Shown in pieces: positions 7,481-11,075 of a stretch of DNA of 11,075 bases. Position 1 is the first letter of the stretch, and every line of letters begins with the position of its first letter. The translations under genes and the position numbers were made by a program. This DNA is from Willaertia magna. Lineage: Eukaryota; Heterolobosea; Eutetramitea; Acrasida; Naegleriidae. The DNA lies in contig CADWAF010001039.1 of assembly GCA_902984215.1 (NCBI GenBank), positions 1 through 11,075 on the forward strand, written 5' to 3'. The notes beneath the pieces were generated by a model, which ran no database searches, was not told the origin of the DNA, and saw only the letters and a list, made by a program, of their open reading frames with translations.

Positions 7481-8098
7481 TTAAGCTTTGCTTTCTAAAC
7501 AAGAGCCGGTCCAAAATTGAAAGATGCATTGATTAGGGGTAGCGGAAGAGGAGGAGGTGGTTGAGGTATTGGAGATTGGGGCGCAAAGATCATTGGATTT
7601 ACCTGACATTAAGAGTTTTTGGAACTCTCTGAAATCAGAGCAAACAGTTAGATTGTGAACGGAAGCATTGTTACAATCTTCAGATTTCTTTGCCTTTTTG
7701 GAGGATAATTTAAAAATACTTTTCTTATAGTACACTTTCATACGAAGGCAGTTACTCTTCGTTGAAGAGCACAAGGAAAGTGCTTTAGTATAGTCTTCTT
7801 GACTAGAAAAAGTTGTCCACTTCTCATCTTCGTCCAGATATTTGAAAGTAAGTGAATCGTGTTTTTGAAAATTTGAAACTGAAGAGTCACTAAAGTGATG
7901 CTTTGCTTTTTCTTTTGACAAGCTGAGCATAATTTGATTCATAAATTCAACATAAGAGTTAGGTAGAACTATTTTTCTAACTTCTTCATACTTGCTAGCC
8001 GTTTGGCTAGAAGATGTTTCTTTTTTACTTTTACAATAAAAATAGATTTTTCCATATAACTTTGCACTATTATTTTCGCTAGGAATGGTTGAGAACAT
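7481..8098 (-). CDS. Small PB1-domain protein
   Basis: A single-exon gene of 205 residues. Residues about 14-125 read as a PB1 domain, a ubiquitin-like fold that forms head-to-tail dimers between an acidic OPCA face and a basic face. The first strand is KIYFYCK (17-23) and the second VRKIVLP (40-46), giving basic residues K23, R41 and K42. The acidic motif is YLDEDEKWTTFSSQEDY (87-103), with D89, D91 and D102 at OPCA-like positions, followed by a helix and an LRMKVYY strand. Both faces look present, which would make it a type I/II domain able to chain. A 20-residue Ser/Thr-rich insert (about 24-36) separates the first two strands. The remainder is a basic patch (KKAKKSE), then Ser/Thr-rich low complexity, ending in CIFQFWTGSCLESKA. 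There is no kinase, zinc-finger or other signalling domain, so it may be an adaptor. PB1 was recognised by pattern, not by search. Confidence 0.65.
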   Translation of the reverse strand: MFSTIPSENNSAKLYGKIYFYCKSKKETSSSQTASKYEEVRKIVLPNSYVEFMNQIMLSLSKEKAKHHFSDSSVSNFQKHDSLTFKYLDEDEKWTTFSSQEDYTKALSLCSSTKSNCLRMKVYYKKSIFKLSSKKAKKSEDCNNASVHNLTVCSDFREFQKLLMSGKSNDLCAPISNTSTTSSSSATPNQCIFQFWTGSCLESKA

Positions 8099-8394
8099 GG
8101 TGGGGAGGGGGTTATAGCTGCTGGGGTAGAGCGAGGTGGTTAGTTCGAAGGTAACGAGAGTTACGTAATTGGGGTATGGTAGTACACTTGCACGGTTGGT
8201 TTAATTTTTTTTTTAAATTTTAAAATTTACTTGAGGGCACTCTCTTCTCTTTGAAGAAAACTATTTTTGGAGCTGGGTTCAAACTATTGGATTTCTACGT
8301 GATATTGTAACTTTGATCAAAATTAGGATGGCAACTGGGCGACAACCAAATCAGAAAAAGATAAGACGCAAGTTCGATTTGTGAATGCAATAAA
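8099..8394. other. Spacer upstream of the PB1 gene, with a G-rich run on the plus strand
   Basis: This 296-bp region is the promoter and leader of the PB1 gene and the 3' flank of the next minus-strand gene. Next to the PB1 start codon the plus strand has G runs at 8102-8105, 8107-8111 and 8123-8126, plus shorter pairs, unusual in this AT-rich window. A perfect hairpin GTAAC-GAGA-GTTAC lies at 8151-8164. A T-run follows at about 8202-8216. No coding frame or known RNA was recognised. Confidence 0.45.
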
Positions 8395-9186
8395 CTAAAT
8401 GAATTTGAAATGTTTTCTGTAGCTTTTTTGTTTCTTGGGTAGGGTATCTAAATATTGTTTAAAAGTAGTTTCAGTTTGAGTTACTTCCTCTAGTTTCTTC
8501 TCATCTCCAACCAAACCATTTAATTCTAAGGCTTTTTTCATGTGATTCCTCATCCTTTCCTTTAGGAATTGAGACTGTTCCTTATCAATTTGATTAGGAT
8601 ACCAATTTTCAACTGAATCCGCTTCAGAAACCTTATTTTCATTGTAGTACTCCATCATCCTCTTGTATCCCTTTTCATTAATCCTATCAGCCAAGGCTTG
8701 ATTTAAAATTTGTTCGAAACAACTAGTAACTCTTGGAGAAATAACAAATCTTGATAATACTAAACCAATTACAGCACCTGTTATTGAAAACTTAAGATAC
8801 TTTTTGGTGTTAGCAACTGTTCCAAAGTGATAGTAATATCCAAAACTTTGTCCTGCAAGTCCTCCCAATAAAGCTCCTAGAATAGAGTGACCTCTTTTTT
8901 GTTGCATGCAATCGTTATAATATGTCATCATAGGTGCATGTTTATCGTATGGTTGTCTTCCATAAATATCTTTGTATTCATCTTTATTGTATCTATAAAT
9001 TCTAGTAAAATAATCTTGAGATAACCTATCAGGTAATTGAGGATTTTCGTCAATAAACTTTTGAGGATTATATACAGCAGTAAAATTATTAACAAACAAT
9101 GTTACCCCTTTAAACCAATAATTAAACCATTCACGCAATGAAAATTCCGATGTTTTGCTTACTTTCACATCTTCATCTTTACTCAT
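8395..9186 (-). CDS. Hypothetical protein with a glycine-rich membrane hairpin
   Basis: A single-exon gene of 263 residues whose first ATG is preceded by an A-rich context. I do not recognise the family. The N-terminal 100 residues are hydrophilic and aromatic-rich with many Tyr and Asp, without an obvious cleavable signal peptide. Residues 101-122 (SILGALLGGLAGQSFGYYYH) and 134-150 (SITGAVIGLVLSRFVIS) are two hydrophobic, small-residue-rich segments with G-x-x-x-G spacing. They are joined by a short basic loop, so a two-pass membrane hairpin is likely. Such glycine-zipper hairpins occur in mitochondrial inner-membrane proteins, including the Tim17/22/23 group, but the rest of that signature is missing. 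The C-terminal 110 residues are charged and helical, with possible coiled coil, ending in a basic KKQKSYRKHFKF. A mitochondrial or other organelle membrane protein is a guess. Its 5' end lies about 20 bp from the divergent coding region. Confidence 0.7.
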   Translation of the reverse strand: MSKDEDVKVSKTSEFSLREWFNYWFKGVTLFVNNFTAVYNPQKFIDENPQLPDRLSQDYFTRIYRYNKDEYKDIYGRQPYDKHAPMMTYYNDCMQQKRGHSILGALLGGLAGQSFGYYYHFGTVANTKKYLKFSITGAVIGLVLSRFVISPRVTSCFEQILNQALADRINEKGYKRMMEYYNENKVSEADSVENWYPNQIDKEQSQFLKERMRNHMKKALELNGLVGDEKKLEEVTQTETTFKQYLDTLPKKQKSYRKHFKFI

Positions 9187-9207
9187 TTTTCAAGGCTTAT
9201 TTTCTAG

Positions 9208-11075
9208 TTTTTATAAGTAGTGATAGAACTACATTAGAATTAGATATTAATTTAAATAATAAAGATATTCATTTAGATATTGTATTTTTAGATTTACAAT
9301 ATTTTGTAACAAAAGTATTTTTACAAAGACATAATTATAAATCATTATTACCAATATATTTAAATAATTTAAATAAAATTAAACCAATTTGGTATGAAAC
9401 TAAATTTATGTTTCATATTAGAACATTTTGGTTAAAATACCTTAACGTACGTTTAAGACAAGTACATCGTTCTTTACTATTGTGGTGTAGAATAACAGCT
9501 AAGAGAAGTTTTATAGAGAATGATATTAGAAGGTGTAGAAAGAATTTACTTCATGCTATTCGTTATTTAAAATATGCTTTACAAATTACTAATTTAGGTG
9601 AAATTTATAATTATCAAAATGTTAAAAAGTATTTTAATAAATTTTTTATAGAAACTGAAAAGTTTACAACATGGAAAGAATATGATGAATTATTTAAACC
9701 AATACATACTAAATTAAGAAAAGAATTAAATGAAGTTGGATTTAAATTATTTAAAGATTCTGAAATTATTACAAATAATTATTTAAATGAAGGAAAATAT
9801 CCAACTGTTATTCATTATATTTTAAATTATGGAATTAGAGAATTAGTTAGAAATTTTTCAATTAATGTTTCACCTGTAAGTGAAAAAGAAGAAGAAGTGA
9901 ATGAAATTGAGAATAAAATAATTAAAACAGTAGTGGATGAAAAGAATACCGCTGTTGAAATTGTGAAAATTATAAATAATAGTGAAGATACTGTTAGTGA
10001 CGGCATCAATAGCTCAGTATTATTGTCTGTCAATCAATTAAGTGAAAAGGAAAGAAATGAAATGTTATTATCTTTTGGTGTTTCAAATGAATTAATTAAA
10101 ATTCAAACTAATAGAGAAGTAAGAAAGAAATTAGAAGTATTACCTCCCGTAAGAGAATGTTGGAATGGAATGATAGTTCAAATTAATTTTAATCAATGTC
10201 AAAACTTTAAAGAAGGACAAGATATTAAATTAATTGCTTTGCCATATGAATATATCTTCCAATATGATGAAAATTGTGCAGAAGATTTATTACAAACAAA
10301 TAATAATAATGAAATTAAAAAATTAATGATTACAAAGAAATATTTAGGTATTTCTATTTTAATGTTTTATTTTAAAGGGAAATGGAGAATTACAACAAAT
10401 GATCAAGAAAATGATTGGAATATATTATTAAGTAGAGGAAATGAAAATAATTTATTTTGGAATTTATTTAAAAAGTTAAATTATAAATTACCTAATGATA
10501 TTGATAAATGTTTTATGTTTACAATGACAAATAATCAAAAAATAATTTTACACGGTGTAAGAAATATGAATACCCTAAAAGAAGAAGAAATCAATTACTA
10601 TGCTTTAAAATACAATTGGGAAAAGGCAGAGATCTTGGAAATTATTGATAGAAATCCATTTATCTTGGAGGCCTTAAAAGAAAAGAAAAAGAATAAAAAC
10701 AATAATAATTGTAATACAAGTAGTACTTCAAATAATGAATTTAGAAAAAGACCAAATAGTTTATCAGTAAATATTCCATTAAGAGAGTTATTTGAAAAAT
10801 ATATTGATATTGCAAATGATTTTACAAAAACAGATCCAAATTTATTTAATGGATTTATTATTAGAAATGAAGAATTTAAACGTGTAAAGATTGAATCATC
10901 TATATTTAATCAGATATCAAAGTTAGAATTATTTATTGATAGTGAAACACAAGAAGAATCTGTTGAATCTGAATATAATGAAATGATTGTTATTGAAATG
11001 TTTAGAAATTTAACATTTTTAAAGAAAGAACCAATACAATTACTTTTTGAAGATAATTATCTATCTAATTATAGT
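9208..11075 (+). CDS. Large protein with nucleotidyltransferase-like and degenerate RNA-ligase-like regions (5' end unresolved, 3' partial)
   Basis: The frame is open from a TAA at 9123 to the window end, over 620 codons. In-frame ATGs occur at 9138, 9150 and 9408. The first two lie inside the N-terminus of the opposite-strand gene, and coding-like sequence starts well before 9408, so the true start is unclear; I place the visible part after a TTTCTAG acceptor-like site. The first 70 residues (ELDINL…IHLDIVFLDLQYF) look like the second half of a polymerase-beta-type nucleotidyltransferase domain, followed by a helical region (VRLRQVHRSLLLW…LLHAIRYLKYALQ). An acidic linker follows. The segment from about 10320 to 10620 resembles a T4 Rnl1-type ligase: K-Y-L-G at 10338-10349 for motif I (K-x-D-G), strand KGKWRITT, CFMFTM at 10509-10526 where motif III normally has F-E, and ILHGVRN. 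The motif I Asp and motif III Glu are lost, so ligation is doubtful. These assignments rest on pattern memory. Base composition is extremely AT-biased with Asn-rich insertions. Confidence 0.55.

Noticed and set aside
8138..8156. tRNA T-arm-like sequence (GTTAGTTCGAAGGTAAC) on the plus strand
   Set aside because: Four pairs form but the required G53-C61 pair is missing, and no cloverleaf fits upstream.
9827..10033. Minus-strand 68-codon frame opposite the ligase-like gene
   Set aside because: It mirrors the acidic linker of the plus-strand frame, which is open across the whole region.
1..11075. CRISPR arrays, insertion sequences, transposase or integrase genes, attachment sites
   Set aside because: No regularly spaced repeats, transposase motifs, paired terminal repeats or target duplications were seen.

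Overview
The window looks like nuclear DNA of a free-living protist, most likely a heterolobosean amoeboflagellate such as Naegleria. It is very AT-rich and gene-dense, uses the standard code, and has short GT-AG introns (about 37-60 nt, perhaps one of 110 nt). It carries typical eukaryotic families: an Integrator subunit, a triose-phosphate-transporter-family carrier, a PB1 domain, RCC1-like repeats and leucine-rich repeats. No prokaryotic operon structure, CRISPR array, insertion sequence, rRNA or tRNA was seen.

Layout, left to right. Position 1-325 holds the 3' end of a leucine-rich-repeat gene (+). Position 619-2020 holds a five-exon RCC1-like gene (+). It meets, tail to tail and with a 17-bp overlap, a long single-exon gene for Integrator subunit 6 (-, 2004-4805). 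A 329-bp AT-rich divergent spacer separates INTS6 from a two-exon dCTP deaminase gene (+, 5135-5710), an enzyme uncommon in eukaryotes. A 404-bp spacer follows; it holds an odd GC-rich island and a broken minus-strand reading frame. Next is a four-exon SLC35E3-like nucleotide-sugar/triose-phosphate carrier gene (+, 6115-7330). It is followed by two minus-strand genes, a small PB1-domain protein (7481-8098) and a 263-residue protein with a glycine-rich membrane hairpin (8395-9186). From about 9200 to the window end runs a long, very AT-rich, 3'-open plus-strand coding region. It resembles the end of a nucleotidyltransferase domain followed by a degenerate RNA-ligase-like domain, and its 5' end is unresolved.

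The genes do not form a shared pathway and each is best read alone. INTS6 is nuclear (snRNA 3'-end processing and transcription attenuation), the deaminase belongs to pyrimidine deoxynucleotide supply, and the carrier sits in a Golgi/ER or organelle membrane. The points most worth checking are the spliced dCTP deaminase with a substituted conserved acid, the truncated-looking ligase-like gene, the repeated exon-intron unit in the RCC1-like gene, and the broken coding-like frame in the 5711-6114 spacer. All splice sites are read by eye from frame continuity and GT-AG rules and have not been tested against transcripts.
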